IMG/VR virus record: IMGVR_UViG_3300042504_002530
Span: 1-62,084 of that record
Strand: one strand, 5' to 3'
Length of the DNA: 62,084 nt
Source of the DNA: a virus
The position numbers were made by a program, and so were the translations under genes. Of this stretch, positions 22,003-27,931 are shown piece after piece. Every line of letters begins with the position of its first letter. The first letter of the stretch is position 1. Below the pieces are notes generated by a model. That model did not search any database. It saw nothing but the letters and a program-made list of their open reading frames with translations, and was not told the DNA's origin.

Positions 22003-23255
22003 TGATTCAACTAAGAGAATACCAAGAAGAAATATCAGACAAAGGGCTATCCATTCTTAAAACCCACGGGTTCCTTTACCTATCAATGCAGGTGAGAACC
22101 GGTAAAACATTGACCGCGCTAGCGACCTGTCACAAATTGTCATTGCAAGAAGGGGTGTCCGAACACCCCCTTAATGTTTTATTCCTGACGAAGAAGAAAG
22201 CCATTGCCGGCATTGAGAAAGACATCGCCGACTTCGGCTCGCTACTCATCAGCGTTGACGTGCTCAATTATGAATCCCTGCACAAGAGAGGGAGAAAGTG
22301 TTGGGACGTGCTTATTCTTGACGAAGCTCACGGCTTGGGCGCATTCCCGAAGCCAAGTAAGAGGGCCAAGGACGTCGGCGCCGTTATTCGGGCTTGCACC
22401 CCGAGGGTCATACTCCTGTCCGGCACACCGACTCCTGAGTCCTACTCGCAGATTTACCATCAGATGTACTGCATTCCTCGCAATCCATTTAGGGGATACA
22501 AGAACTTTTACGCATTTGCCGGGGCTTATGTGAGGGTCACATCAAGGAAAATCAATGGCTACGAGATTAAAGATTACTCGGACGCATCAAGCACGGTTAT
22601 TAACATGATGACCCCCTACACGATTTCGTACACACAAGAGCAAGCGGGCTTCAACAGCAACATCGAAGAGCGCGTGTTGACGTGCGATATGCCTGACGAA
22701 ATTGGAGGGCTTATACGCGACCTAAAGAAGCACAAAGTGGTCACGACTGACTTGGGAACAATACTTGGCGACACTTCGGTGAAGCTTATGAGCAAGGTTC
22801 ACCAGATATGCTCTGGCACGGTCATAACGGAGGAGGGCGACGCGTTAATCCTAAGCGACGCAAAGGCAAGGTTTATCAGGGACTACTTCAAGGGCAAAAA
22901 AATCGGCATCTTCTACAAGTTTAAGGCAGAGCTGACGGCGCTGAAGGGGGTGTTCAAACACACCTTGACAACCGATGTCGAAGAATTTGCCCAAACCGAT
23001 AAAAATATTGCTCTTCAGATTGTTTCCGGTCGCGAAGGCATATCTTTGAAAGACGCAGACGCATTGGTTTATTACAACATAGATTTCAGCGCAACGTCGT
23101 ATTGGCAATCAAGAGATAGAATGACGGTCTTAGGCAGGGCGGACAACAAAGTGTATTGGGTCTTCTCGAGCGGAGGCATAGAGCACAAGATTTATCAGGC
23201 GGTCGTCAAGAAGAAAGACTACACCGTGTACCACTTTAGAAACGACTTCCTATGA
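22002..23255 (+). CDS. SF2 (SNF2-like) DNA helicase
   Basis: The 417-residue protein has the SF2 motifs: Q-like LREYQEEISDKG, motif I MQVRTGKTLTAL, motif II DVLILDEAHGLG, motif III VILLSGTPTPES, motif V/VI-like ALQIVSGREGISL and YWQSRDRMTVLGRAD. It resembles the compact SNF2-type helicases of phages, used in recombination and replication restart. Two dispersed hairpins are translated in frame: GVSEHP at residues 51-56, between motif I and Ia, and GVFKHT at 316-321, in the second lobe. Neither breaks a core motif. Confidence 0.85.
   Translation: MIQLREYQEEISDKGLSILKTHGFLYLSMQVRTGKTLTALATCHKLSLQEGVSEHPLNVLFLTKKKAIAGIEKDIADFGSLLISVDVLNYESLHKRGRKCWDVLILDEAHGLGAFPKPSKRAKDVGAVIRACTPRVILLSGTPTPESYSQIYHQMYCIPRNPFRGYKNFYAFAGAYVRVTSRKINGYEIKDYSDASSTVINMMTPYTISYTQEQAGFNSNIEERVLTCDMPDEIGGLIRDLKKHKVVTTDLGTILGDTSVKLMSKVHQICSGTVITEEGDALILSDAKARFIRDYFKGKKIGIFYKFKAELTALKGVFKHTLTTDVEEFAQTDKNIALQIVSGREGISLKDADALVYYNIDFSATSYWQSRDRMTVLGRADNKVYWVFSSGGIEHKIYQAVVKKKDYTVYHFRNDFL
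22152..22169 (+). repeat. dispersed hairpin element inside helicase gene (loop CCGA)
   Basis: GGGGTGTCCGAACACCCC is read as GVSEHP at a surface-type position after the motif I helix. Confidence 0.85.
22947..22964 (+). repeat. decayed dispersed hairpin element inside helicase gene (loop TCAA)
   Basis: GGGGTGTTCAAACACACC is read as GVFKHT. The 3' arm has one mismatch, suggesting an older copy. Confidence 0.7.
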
Positions 23256-23494
23256 GAGAGCAACAGATACAGACAAAACGAATCAAACAACTTGAATCGG
23301 AGGGCTATTATGTCATCAAACTTATCCGGACCAACAAAAACGGAATACCCGACCTTATCGCTATACCAAAAGGGGCAGACGTCTTGTTTAGTGAGATTAA
23401 AACCCCAAAGGGTAGGCTATCAGAAATTCAAAAATACAGAATCGCAGAATTAGAAAAACATGGACTCAAAACAGAAATCTACAAAAATGACTAA
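23252..23494 (+). CDS. VRR-NUC-type nuclease
   Basis: The 80-residue protein matches the VRR-NUC fold: QIQTKRIKQLESEGYYVIKL, GIPDLIAIPKGADVLFSEIK (D and E-x-K catalytic), TPKGRLSEIQKYRIAELEKH and GLKTEI. These PD-(D/E)XK enzymes can cleave branched DNA. It overlaps the helicase stop by four bases, so helicase and nuclease probably act together on recombination or replication intermediates. Catalytic residues appear intact. Confidence 0.85.
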   Translation: MREQQIQTKRIKQLESEGYYVIKLIRTNKNGIPDLIAIPKGADVLFSEIKTPKGRLSEIQKYRIAELEKHGLKTEIYKND

Positions 23495-23912
23495 TGAAAT
23501 CAAGGGAATCGTAGCCGAAGCCTGTGGCTTACCGGTGGTTGTTATGGAGCAGCGCTCCGGCAAAAGGCGAGAGGTTGAAGCCAGACAGATAGCCATGTAT
23601 ATGATAAGGCGCTACCTACGGCTCAGCTACAAAGAGGTCTTGAGGTGCTTTCCGGCCTTAGAGAACCACACATCAATAGTCTACGCCATAAGAACCATTG
23701 AAGACCTAATGTCGTATGACAAAAGGATTATAGACATTACGTCTAAGATTATGGGGCGTATTTACATTGTAATTACTGCCAGCGAGGATAGGAAAAAGCT
23801 TTCGCACTATACTATATTTGATGGCAAATGCGCACACGGAATGTATGAAACCGAAAAGATGGCCTCCTCCTTCGTTGAGCCAAATCAACGCGTCATCCCC
23901 GTTTATGTATGA
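23487..23912 (+). CDS. second DnaA domain IV-like protein
   Basis: From ATG 23487 (8-base overlap with the nuclease gene) the product has 141 residues: IKGIVAEACGLPVVVMEQRS, REVEARQIAMYMIRRYLRLS, YKEVLRCFPALENHTSIVYA, IRTI. The pattern of R----AR-IAMY-IR, then NHTS-VYAI corresponds closely to DnaA domain IV (DHTTV-HA). A C-terminal 50-residue extension is unrecognised. A perfect DnaA box lies 18 bases after its stop. It may recognise the phage origin or regulate host DnaA. Confidence 0.8.
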   Translation: MTNEIKGIVAEACGLPVVVMEQRSGKRREVEARQIAMYMIRRYLRLSYKEVLRCFPALENHTSIVYAIRTIEDLMSYDKRIIDITSKIMGRIYIVITASEDRKKLSHYTIFDGKCAHGMYETEKMASSFVEPNQRVIPVYV

Positions 23913-24088
23913 AAAAGGAATCCAGTAGGGTTATCCACATCAATCACACGATGGACTCCCTATATGGGTTACTAGCGGAGGTGTATGAAGAATTTATTGA
24001 CGACGAAAAAGAGGCCGCTAAAAGAGCGATACGACAACTGATAAAAGAACTGAAACAACTATCCAACTCACTAGAAGATGAAGTGTAA
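23909..24088 (+). CDS. hypothetical coiled protein, 59 aa
   Basis: From ATG 23909 (overlapping the previous TGA) to TAA at 24088. A helical, charged protein (MDSLYGLLAEVYEEFIDDEK, AAKRAIRQLIKELKQLSNSL) probably forming a coiled coil. No family recognised. The DnaA box at 23931 is inside its N-terminal coding sequence. Confidence 0.55.
   Translation: MKKESSRVIHINHTMDSLYGLLAEVYEEFIDDEKEAAKRAIRQLIKELKQLSNSLEDEV
23931..23939 (+). promoter_or_regulatory. perfect DnaA box within coding sequence
   Basis: TTATCCACA lies 18 bases after the second DnaA-domain gene. It could be autoregulatory or part of an origin; chance is not excluded. Confidence 0.4.
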
Positions 24089-24164
24089 AACATGCGAATC
24101 AAGTGGGCAATGCGAATGCCCCCGGCCAGTCAACCCGGAGGTCGTTGACGGAGACGGCTCTTAG
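24078..24164 (+). CDS. tiny Cys-rich peptide, 28 aa
   Basis: The ATG at 24078 overlaps the previous gene end. The peptide reads MKCKTCESSGQCECPRPVNP followed by EVVDGDGS. A CxxC..CxC cluster could bind zinc. The next gene starts 3 bases after its stop (24162-24164). It fills an otherwise empty gap; translation is plausible but unproven. Confidence 0.4.
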   Translation: MKCKTCESSGQCECPRPVNPEVVDGDGS

Positions 24165-24167
24165 ATT

Positions 24168-24569
24168 ATGGTTGCGGTCTTTCTGTTGTTAGGATTCCTA
24201 TTCATGCTTTTCAATGAAATGGAAGACGAGTGTATCCGAGGGCAATGGAGTGGTAAGTTCCAAAAATGGAACAGCATCAACTCATGGAAAAAGAAATGGG
24301 CCACAAACAAGAATGGACTGCTAAAGGTCTACAAGCCCAAGTGGTATCACTTCGGAATACGGCTACCGCAAGAGGAAAGGTTTCCTTTTAGCGCCACGTT
24401 CCTAGTATTCCTCACGGACGCTGAGCACTTCTTTCAGATGTGCAAGATAGTTGTCGCATCGGTGGCTGTCGGTGTCCTAAGCCCTATGCTTGGCGTTGCG
24501 TTCTTCGTGGGGCATTTATTTGTGGGTATTGCAAAAGAAACTTTCCTAAAGTCTTGGATTAAAGGGTAA
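24168..24569 (+). CDS. membrane protein, 133 aa
   Basis: It has an N-terminal membrane segment (VAVFLLLGFLFMLFNE), a Trp/Lys-rich soluble loop (GQWSGKFQKWNSINSWKKKW), and further membrane segments at about residues 77-92 and 98-125 (CKIVVASVAVGVLSPMLGVA FFVGHLFVG). The stretch FPFSATFLVFLTDAEHFFQ recalls conserved Bacteroidota phage or element proteins. An envelope function such as superinfection exclusion is possible but not shown. Confidence 0.65.
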   Translation: MVAVFLLLGFLFMLFNEMEDECIRGQWSGKFQKWNSINSWKKKWATNKNGLLKVYKPKWYHFGIRLPQEERFPFSATFLVFLTDAEHFFQMCKIVVASVAVGVLSPMLGVAFFVGHLFVGIAKETFLKSWIKG

Positions 24570-24600
24570 TCGTTTTTAACTTTCACAAAAATTAAATACT

Positions 24601-24846
24601 ATGACACACACAAGAGAACAAATCAATCGACTGAAGCACTGGAATATTGAAATCTCATTCTTTGACCGAGGATGCCTTGTCAGGGTGGGATGCAAGTCAT
24701 TTGCCTTTGAGAGCATTGAACAGGCAATGGCAGAACTTGTAGAATACACCAAAGACCCGATTGGTGTTAGCGAGAAATACGCTCCTGAAGAGTTCCCAAG
24801 GGAGCTTCGCGAATTACAGCCGGCTATATGCGAAACTCCTAGATAA
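24601..24846 (+). CDS. hypothetical protein, 81 aa
   Basis: A soluble protein with a beta start (WNIEISFFDRGCLVRVGCKS) and helical centre (SIEQAMAELVEYTKDPIGVS). No family recognised. It precedes the tRNA-like cluster. Confidence 0.6.
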   Translation: MTHTREQINRLKHWNIEISFFDRGCLVRVGCKSFAFESIEQAMAELVEYTKDPIGVSEKYAPEEFPRELRELQPAICETPR

Positions 24847-24861
24847 GGCAAAGAGAACCCA

Positions 24862-24984
24862 CGTCAGGTGGCGGAATTGGCAGACGCAAGGATTATCTGA
24901 AATAAGAAAACGGTGTTGGTATGTGTAAAAAATACACCCGTAGAGAAGTCCCCCAACGTACAGGTTCGAATCCTGTCCTGACTG
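24862..24984 (+). tRNA. oversized tRNA-like sequence (Leu-type 5' half)
   Basis: The 5' half, GTCAGGTGGCGGAATTGGC then AGACGC, has the acceptor and D-arm of a class II (Leu-type) tRNA; the 3' half has a perfect T-arm (ACAGG TTCGAAT CCTGT) and acceptor strand CCTGACT, with a C:T mismatch at the first pair. The middle is about 35 nt too long and has a GTGT/ACAC hairpin but no canonical anticodon loop. Insertion, decay or a mimic role are all possible. Confidence 0.45.
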
Positions 24985-25072
24985 CAAGGAGTGTCAACCC
25001 TCAAGTGCTGGGCAATGAAAATTGTCAGATGAGCCCATCAAAGTTGATGACACCTCGGAAAGACGAGGACAT

Positions 25073-25167
25073 AGTCAGGTGGCGCAATTGGCTAAACGCT
25101 ATACCGTTTACGGTTAGAGGCAAACGGAAATAAGTCCTTCTTACAGGTTCGAATCCTGTCCTGACTG
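25073..25167 (+). tRNA. tRNA-like sequence with ambiguous anticodon
   Basis: A perfect acceptor (AGTCAGG 25073-25079 with CCTGACT 25160-25166), D-stem GCG/CGC and T-arm ACAGG TTCGAAT CCTGT are present, nearly identical at the 3' end to the 24862 copy. In register the anticodon loop reads GTTTACG, with anticodon TTA, which would read the stop codon UAA, but its stem has only three pairs; a bulged alternative leaves a 6-nt loop. The long variable region is poorly paired. No amino acid is assigned. Confidence 0.5.
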
Positions 25168-25190
25168 CAAACAAATTAAAAACAAAACAA

Positions 25191-25397
25191 ATGAAAAACA
25201 AAGTTTGGAACAAAACAGTTATTGCAACTGAAGAACAAAACGTAAGCATTTATCCGACAGATGAGTTTGACGGCATTATAGTTGAAACAATGGAGTTGGA
25301 CGATAAAACATTGAATGGTAAGTTGTATCTTAACAAAGACGAAATGGAATTGTTGATTCAGAAAATGATTGAAATGATGAATTACGTAAAAAGTTAA
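25191..25397 (+). CDS. hypothetical protein, 68 aa, AT-rich gene
   Basis: The protein reads MKNKVWNKTVIATEEQNVSI, with LYLNKDEMELLIQKMIEMMN near the end. It is acidic and helical at the C-terminus. Codon use is more AT-rich than neighbouring genes. It lies between an intact tRNA-like sequence and a tRNA 3'-end remnant (25399), an arrangement typical of insertion at a tRNA. No family recognised. Confidence 0.6.
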   Translation: MKNKVWNKTVIATEEQNVSIYPTDEFDGIIVETMELDDKTLNGKLYLNKDEMELLIQKMIEMMNYVKS

Positions 25398-25398
25398 T

Positions 25399-25415
25399 CG
25401 ATTCCTGTCCTGACT
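25399..25415 (+). pseudogene. remnant of tRNA-like 3' end
   Basis: CGATTCCTGTCCTGACT differs by one base from the T-loop/acceptor end of the two tRNA-like sequences at 24968-24983 and 25151-25166. It is a third, truncated copy, marking a duplication or insertion boundary of the 25191 gene. Confidence 0.7.
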
Positions 25416-25453
25416 ACAATAAAAAACAAAACCAAACCAACTAAACAAAAGAC

Positions 25454-25672
25454 ATGAAAAAGTTAATTGCAATTTTCAGCATCGGTGTATTATTGGTAAG
25501 CTGTAATGTCACCAGCCCTTCTCAAGATAAAGAGATGCTTCAAAAGAAATACCCAAAAGGTATTGTGTATTGTGTTGGCGGATGTCGATACATAGTGGTG
25601 GATTCTACAAATGTGTTGGATATTAGGGTAGAGCTAAATGGAACCATTAAGTCTACCGTGAAAATAAAATAA
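25454..25672 (+). CDS. small lipoprotein, 72 aa
   Basis: It has a lipoprotein signal MKKLIAIFSIGVLLVSCNVT (Cys at 17), then a short charged region and YCVGGCRYIVVDSTNVLDIR with two more cysteines. It is likely lipid-anchored in the host envelope. The gene is AT-rich like the 25191 gene, suggesting common origin. Function unknown. Confidence 0.7.
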   Translation: MKKLIAIFSIGVLLVSCNVTSPSQDKEMLQKKYPKGIVYCVGGCRYIVVDSTNVLDIRVELNGTIKSTVKIK

Positions 25673-25681
25673 TAAATCCAA

Positions 25682-25819
25682 ATGAAACAAGATTTTCTAG
25701 AAAAAATGGAGCAACTTTTCCATAAAACAGCAGCAGTCGCTGGATACATAATTGCGGTTATATTCTTCTTAATGGTCATTGGACTATTTTGTAAGGGTCT
25801 TTTATTGCTTATAGAATGA
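25682..25819 (+). CDS. single-pass membrane peptide, 45 aa
   Basis: The ATG at 25682 gives MKQDFLEKMEQLFHKTAAVA, then one hydrophobic segment GYIIAVIFFLMVIGLFCKGL, ending LLLIE. Its stop overlaps the next ATG. A small inner-membrane peptide is likely; function unknown. Confidence 0.5.
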   Translation: MKQDFLEKMEQLFHKTAAVAGYIIAVIFFLMVIGLFCKGLLLLIE

Positions 25820-25917
25820 ACACCGAACGCATCATTGACCTGCTCATTGAAATCGGCAAGGGGATAGCCACTGCACTCTTTATCTTAATCATGCTCACAC
25901 TAATTTGGACACTATGA
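25816..25917 (+). CDS. single-pass membrane peptide, 33 aa
   Basis: MNTERIIDLLIEIGKGIATA is followed by LFILIMLTLIWTL. The start and stop each overlap the neighbour by four bases (ATGA), which suggests translation as part of the 25682-26320 chain. Confidence 0.45.
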   Translation: MNTERIIDLLIEIGKGIATALFILIMLTLIWTL

Positions 25918-26132
25918 ACGGATTTAAACAATACCGAAGAAAGCACATTGCGGAACTTCGGCCTTTTCAGGAAGGCGAACAATTACCCGAAAGCGTATCA
26001 ATATCGCAGGTCGATAGGGATAATGGAAGCCCAAAGGCGGGGGACATGATTGCCCGAAACCCCAAGAACCATGACGACCAATGGCTCGTTGCAAAGCGGT
26101 ATTTTGAAGATAATTTTGAGCCATGCGACTGA
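25914..26132 (+). CDS. conserved phage protein (RRK..AELRPF..GDMIARNP)
   Basis: From ATG 25914 the product has 72 residues: FKQYRRKHIAELRPFQEGEQ, VSISQVDRDNGSPKAGDMIA, RNPKNHDDQWLVAKRYFEDN. I recall this pattern in many short phage proteins of unknown function. The GDMIARNP...DQWLVA core is probably a small beta-barrel. It overlaps neighbours by 4 and 10 bases. Confidence 0.7.
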   Translation: MNGFKQYRRKHIAELRPFQEGEQLPESVSISQVDRDNGSPKAGDMIARNPKNHDDQWLVAKRYFEDNFEPCD

Positions 26133-26320
26133 TGTTTTTCTTTCTCCTGCTGACCGCTTGCACCAACGACCGCCCTTGGAAGGTGATTGAGGTGCGGGCC
26201 AAGGGTAACGCCTGCGAGTATGTCCTATCCCGCTCCAACGGATTTGGACCGCAGGTCAAGACCATGACCGATACCTGTGGGAGGTATCAACTTTTTCAAA
26301 CTATACGCAATCGGGTATAA
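26123..26320 (+). CDS. small lipoprotein, 65 aa
   Basis: The signal MRLMFFFLLLTAC (Cys at 13) is followed by a short secreted part with CEYVLSRSNGFGPQVKT and a second cysteine pair (TDTCGRY). The final codons (TIRNRV and stop) lie within the first copy of a 21-bp direct repeat (26301-26321), so the C-terminus may have been made by that duplication. It is the third early lipoprotein in this genome. Confidence 0.65.
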   Translation: MRLMFFFLLLTACTNDRPWKVIEVRAKGNACEYVLSRSNGFGPQVKTMTDTCGRYQLFQTIRNRV

Positions 26321-26361
26321 TATATAGAAAAACCCAAAATCTATACGCAATCGGGTATAAT
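26301..26361 (+). repeat. 21-bp direct repeat, period 40
   Basis: CTATACGCAATCGGGTATAA followed by T occurs exactly at 26301-26321 and 26341-26361, separated by an A-rich 19-base spacer. The first copy contains the stop codon of the lipoprotein gene. The repeats may be an operator, a paired promoter (TATAAT at each end) or a replication-slippage product. Confidence 0.8.
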
Positions 26362-26425
26362 CGTCAGCCCCTGGTCTTACCAAAAGTCCCCCGGCGTCAG
26401 CCTATAAACTGACGAACCCAACCCC

Positions 26426-26572
26426 ATGAAAAACGAAACAATCAAAACCGAATGGAGCTTGCGCTCATGCTTCGAGCAGATGCGAGATTCGAATGGCGAT
26501 GTGATGCTAACCAAGAAGCAGCAAGAAGAAATCATTAGGCTTGTTGAAGAGCGTAACAGAAAAAACCCTTAA
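26426..26572 (+). CDS. hypothetical small protein, 48 aa
   Basis: The ATG at 26426 follows a typical leader (AACCCAACCCC). The protein reads MKNETIKTEWSLRSCFEQMR, GDVMLTKKQQEEIIRLVEER, ending NRKNP. A charged, helical small protein of unknown family. It precedes the MazG-like gene by 9 bases. Confidence 0.5.
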   Translation: MKNETIKTEWSLRSCFEQMRDSNGDVMLTKKQQEEIIRLVEERNRKNP

Positions 26573-26581
26573 TAACAAACC

Positions 26582-26887
26582 ATGATAAACACATTTGAAC
26601 AACTACAAGACAAAATCGCCCTATGGGCCGAGGAAAAAGCGATAAGCGATTCGCATAATTTCCCCAAGCAATTCATGAAGGTCGTCGAAGAGCTCGGAGA
26701 GCTTTCTTCGGCTATCTTGAAAGGCAAACGCCGCGAAGAGTACGACGCATTCGGCGATGTGCTCGTCACCATTATCATCCTCGCCGAACAGAGAGGAGTA
26801 AACCTCGTTGAAGCACTACACCTTGCGTATGAAGAAATCAAAGAAAGAACCGGTAAAACAATCGATGGAACCTTCGTCAAAGAATAG
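26582..26887 (+). CDS. mazG: MazG-like nucleotide pyrophosphohydrolase
   Basis: The 101-residue protein has the MazG metal-binding pattern: FMKVVEELGELSSAILKGKR (E-E-x-x-E) and EYDAFGDVLVTIIILAEQRG (E-x-x-x-x-x-D). All-alpha MazG enzymes hydrolyse NTPs or dNTPs; phage versions may act on nucleotide pools. The gene is near the end of the early block. Single-domain size is normal for phage MazG. Confidence 0.85.
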   Translation: MINTFEQLQDKIALWAEEKAISDSHNFPKQFMKVVEELGELSSAILKGKRREEYDAFGDVLVTIIILAEQRGVNLVEALHLAYEEIKERTGKTIDGTFVKE

Positions 26888-26888
26888 C

Positions 26889-27041
26889 ATGACCGCCCTA
26901 GAGTGGTTCATAGAAACCACTGAGCTACGGCGTTTGGAAGCCATGGAGCTCCAGAAAGGTCACACCTTTTTATCCGAAACGATTGAGAAAGCCCTTCAGA
27001 TGGAGCAAGAGCAGCTGAAGGGGTGTCCGAACACCCCCTAG
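26889..27041 (+). CDS. hypothetical protein, 50 aa, ending in the dispersed hairpin
   Basis: The ATG at 26889 lies 1 base after the MazG-like stop. The protein reads MTALEWFIETTELRRLEAME, then SETIEKALQMEQEQLKGCPNTP. A helical acidic protein, unknown family, conserved-looking for phage MazG neighbours. Its last seven codons are the dispersed hairpin, and its stop overlaps the stop of the opposite-strand phosphoesterase. Confidence 0.6.
   Translation: MTALEWFIETTELRRLEAMELQKGHTFLSETIEKALQMEQEQLKGCPNTP
27020..27037. terminator. dispersed hairpin at convergent gene ends (loop CCGA)
   Basis: GGGGTGTCCGAACACCCC is read as GCPNTP and lies exactly where the + strand early and - strand late blocks converge; likely a bidirectional terminator. 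Confidence 0.75.
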
Positions 27042-27931
27042 TAAAATCGGGTGCAACGAGTGACTTCGGCGTAGATGTACCGGACAAAGTCGCTCCGCGC
27101 GTCGCGCTCAATGCTCAGCTTCAGCCAATAGCCTCCTAGAGGCTTCGGGCCTCTTCCGCGTTCAACGTGAAAGCCCATTTTGCCATCGTCCCACTCTTCC
27201 TTGTACGTCGCCGTGCGTATTTGTTGCACAGGCTTTTGCTTAATCTTTTTAAAGCGAGGTTGATACCTGTTTACAATGTTGGTGTGTTCGTATAACTCAT
27301 GGACGTGGCCCATCCATGTCATGTCATAGTTTTCGATGGAGGCAAGCAGGCGTTGGTCTTGGATGACGCCTTTCGTTACCGGGCCGCCACCGCCTGAGCC
27401 GTGGAAATAGTGAATGATGTAGGACAAGTTGTTCCGGTGCGGCTCGTCCTCCTTGAGTGGCATCCACGCTAGGTTCACATGAAATACGCCTCCATATCCC
27501 CCTAATTGCACGTTGCTCTTGCAAGCGTAGTTGAGGGTCGCCACAAAACGCTCGAGGATGTCCGTCTCTTTGTGCTTGATGACGCCGGTTTCGTGGTTGC
27601 CGTAGCCTACTAGAACGATGTTCTGAGCGTATGGCTTAAACCAATCAACCGCCGTGTCAACAATAGAGTCAAGGTAGCGTCCGTTATTGTGCTCTGGGCG
27701 AATGTCGTCTTTGCTGGCCCGGAAATCGCCTTTGCCTTGCATGGCGCAGAACAAGTCCCCATTGATGATAATGTAAGCCCCCCTCTTGACGGCTTCGTCC
27801 AAGTGGTTTTTCAGGAGTTGCCGGTCGCAATGGGGGTTGTCCCAATGGAGGTCAGAAATCAACAGAAATTCAACTTCTCCATACGCCTCAAAAACGTGGA
27901 TGTTTGAACTTATTCTCGTAATGTTTGTCAT
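27038..27931 (-). CDS. calcineurin-like metallophosphoesterase
   Basis: The 297-residue protein has the metallophosphoesterase signature series: LLISDLHWDNPH (D-x-H), IIINGDLF (GD), LVGYGNHETG (GNHE), an H in IIHYFHGSGGG and MGHVHELY (GHxH). The fold cleaves phosphomonoesters or phosphodiesters, in phages perhaps nucleic acid or nucleotide substrates. It is the last gene of the late block and its start overlaps the stop of the giant protein by four bases. The metal ligands all appear intact. Confidence 0.9.
   Translation of the reverse strand: MTNITRISSNIHVFEAYGEVEFLLISDLHWDNPHCDRQLLKNHLDEAVKRGAYIIINGDLFCAMQGKGDFRASKDDIRPEHNNGRYLDSIVDTAVDWFKPYAQNIVLVGYGNHETGVIKHKETDILERFVATLNYACKSNVQLGGYGGVFHVNLAWMPLKEDEPHRNNLSYIIHYFHGSGGGGPVTKGVIQDQRLLASIENYDMTWMGHVHELYEHTNIVNRYQPRFKKIKQKPVQQIRTATYKEEWDDGKMGFHVERGRGPKPLGGYWLKLSIERDARSDFVRYIYAEVTRCTRFY

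Noticed and set aside
25073-25167. Ochre suppressor tRNA
   Set aside because: The TTA anticodon depends on one folding register with a weak stem; kept only as a tRNA-like sequence with a note.
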